A stretch of DNA of 64,000 bases from positions 744,001-808,000 of the forward strand of contig JAJEBY010000016.1 in NCBI GenBank assembly GCA_022822305.1. The letters run 5' to 3'. The translations under genes and the position numbers were made by a program. Within the stretch, counting starts at the first letter, position 1; the number at the start of each line of letters is the position of its first letter. Shown here piece after piece: positions 62,809-64,000 of this stretch. Under the pieces are notes generated by a model that was given only the letters and a program-made list of their open reading frames with translations, was not told where the DNA came from and did no database searches. This DNA comes from Anaerolineae bacterium. GTDB taxonomy: Bacteria > Chloroflexota > Anaerolineae > Aggregatilineales > Phototrophicaceae.

Positions 62809-64000
62809 TTAGGGCCGATTGCGCTGGATCCACTGCAGCGGATCAATGTAGTGCGAGATAAGTTCATTGTAGTTGAGCTTGGGCCAGTTGCCTGGTCGCT
62901 GCTCAAACATGGATGTGGGACTTAGGTCGAAGTGCAAATGAGGCACAAAGCGACCAAAGGCGTCGCTCACCTCGCATATGCGCTGACCTCGTGTTACCCG
63001 GTCCCCAACGCTGACGCGCATATTCTGCACGTGCGCGTATCGGCTGTAGATGATTTGCCCGGCCGGGATATACAAGGGATCGTGCCTGATCACAACCAAG
63101 TTACCCCAGACGCCTAATCTGGCAGCAAATGTGACGACGCCGCTGGCGACAGAATAAACGGCCATGCCCTTGTCCGCGAAGGGTCGACCGAAGTTCAAGT
63201 CGGCGCCGGTGTGATAGGCTTCGCTGGGTGTGCCGGTGAAGTACAACTTGGCGAAGGGAGTGGCATCACGCCAGCCGGGCGGCCAGACCTCTGAGCCGCG
63301 ACGTTGTTCGCTAGTGCCGACGGGCGAATCGTAGCCGTCCGCCACGTTGACGCCACCGATGACGCTGGGACGGCTTCCGTTTCCGCCGGGTGGCTGGCTC
63401 GGTTCATTTGCCGGACCCGCCGGCGAGTATCCGGGCGGCGTGGTGACGATGCGGCGAAAGCGCACGGCATCAAAAGCGATTTGCTTATCCGCCTCGCCGG
63501 TAACATCGTTGAGAAAAACGCGTCCGGCATTCTCCATCGTGCGATCGAGATCGAAAATGCCCAGCGATACCCAGGTATTGCGGTTGATGCTCTGGTTAAT
63601 GTCTAGCACGACTTCGGTGGTGGTGCCGACGATGCCGTGTACCTTGTAACGTGCGCGGGTTGAAGTTGCCTTTTGATTGGGAATGAAAGCGGCAATCTCG
63701 TATAGCCCCGACTGGGGCAAGTCTTTGCGCCACTCGGCCCAAACCTTGCTGGTGCGCAGTTCCGTATTCGTGTACAGATAGTCCCAGCCCCAGGTATTGG
63801 TACGCACGTTGAATTCCGGTTTGCCGGTATATGTTCCGCTCCGGAATCCCTCACCGGCAGGCTTAATCACCACCTCGTCGGTGAAATTCTCGATATTGCC
63901 AAGCGGCGCGTCCGCGGGAGAATCGGTCAGCTCGATACGCGTGTTGACGGCCGTCCATTGCGAGATGACGCCGTAGCGCCACCAACTGATGCCCTTGGCG
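62809..64000 (-). CDS. Secreted M23 metallopeptidase with golvesin-like domain (5' truncated by window)
   Basis: At least 397 codons; the frame is open to base 64000, so the start is outside the window (the ORF track's Met at 63873 is an internal GTG). The first part (about DEVVIKPAGEGFRSGTY...WAEWRKDLPQSGLYEIAAFIPNQKATSTRARYKVHG...VSLGIFDLDRTMENAGRVFLNDVTGEADKQIAFDAVRF) is a golvesin C-terminal-like sandwich. A Pro/Gly linker follows, then an M23 peptidase with zinc ligands in YHTGADLNFG and PHLHFDLS. It likely cuts peptidoglycan peptides outside the cell. Confidence 0.9.
   Translation of the reverse strand, partial: AKGISWWRYGVISQWTAVNTRIELTDSPADAPLGNIENFTDEVVIKPAGEGFRSGTYTGKPEFNVRTNTWGWDYLYTNTELRTSKVWAEWRKDLPQSGLYEIAAFIPNQKATSTRARYKVHGIVGTTTEVVLDINQSINRNTWVSLGIFDLDRTMENAGRVFLNDVTGEADKQIAFDAVRFRRIVTTPPGYSPAGPANEPSQPPGGNGSRPSVIGGVNVADGYDSPVGTSEQRRGSEVWPPGWRDATPFAKLYFTGTPSEAYHTGADLNFGRPFADKGMAVYSVASGVVTFAARLGVWGNLVVIRHDPLYIPAGQIIYSRYAHVQNMRVSVGDRVTRGQRICEVSDAFGRFVPHLHFDLSPTSMFEQRPGNWPKLNYNELISHYIDPLQWIQRNRP

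Overview
The window is a gene-dense bacterial chromosome segment that fits the Chloroflexota best (Anaerolineae or a related class). This is inference. It rests on secreted LysM proteins with long Thr/Pro/Glu linkers, a suf operon in the order sufC-sufB-sufD-sufU-Rieske, golvesin-like/M23 peptidases, ThyX together with Tdk, moderately high GC, frequent TTG/GTG starts, and no visible outer-membrane or LPS genes. I see no rRNA, prophage, insertion sequence or CRISPR array. One tRNA (His, GTG) is present.

Layout. 1-10 kb: the tail of an unknown gene, a zinc-ligand-less adenosine-deaminase-like pseudoenzyme, pyrG, a Roadblock protein, a MoxR/DUF58 pair, a sarcosine-oxidase-like flavoenzyme, a tandem GNAT, and a membrane spermidine-synthase-like protein coupled to a Lit-like (DUF1461) membrane protein. 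10-16 kb: gap, pgk and tpiA, an M50-like membrane protein with a degenerate motif, a WecA/MraY-type phosphoglycosyltransferase and upp. 17-21 kb: ruvB-queA, then rplU-rpmA-rpmE, in which L31 is fused to an RNA polymerase alpha-CTD-like domain, then tdk. 21-28 kb: sucCD (minus strand) and a coupled LysM / DUF192 / LysM-M23 envelope operon.

28-36 kb: small membrane or secreted proteins, a NUDIX hydrolase, and a plus-strand cluster encoding a SerK/SbnI-like (ParB-fold) serine-kinase homologue, an ACT-like protein, a beta-rich protein, a membrane-anchored Mec-like JAMM peptidase and a prepilin-type peptidase. This cluster converges on iscS-mnmA. A stretch of about 600 bp without a confident gene follows. 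36-44 kb: eno, pyk, a zinc-ribbon protein, a FecR-like membrane protein divergent from yebC-ruvC-ruvA-thyX, and a truncated haemoglobin. 44-56 kb: an orphan tandem PstS-like secreted protein, an exonuclease-DinG helicase, a Cys-rich protein, a degenerate HAD fused to DinB, a polyprenyl synthetase, the bifunctional NAD(P)HX repair enzyme, a three-gene membrane operon and a SRPBCC protein. 56-64 kb: tRNA-His, a methyltransferase, a glycerophosphodiesterase and the suf operon, with a clear promoter/operator region facing a divergent DUF59 gene, and finally an M23 peptidase cut by the window edge.

Most genes are housekeeping: lower glycolysis (gap, pgk, tpiA, eno, pyk), succinyl-CoA synthetase, Holliday-junction processing (ruvABC), tRNA modification (queA, mnmA) and Fe-S assembly. 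The points that stand out are three enzyme homologues with missing catalytic residues, the L31-alphaCTD fusion, a possible O-phosphoserine-to-cysteine locus (SerK-like plus Mec-like JAMM beside iscS), and a palindromic operator just downstream of the inferred suf transcription start. Promoters were called by eye from -35/-10 matches. Start codons were moved from the ORF track where a Shine-Dalgarno sequence or family alignment required it.
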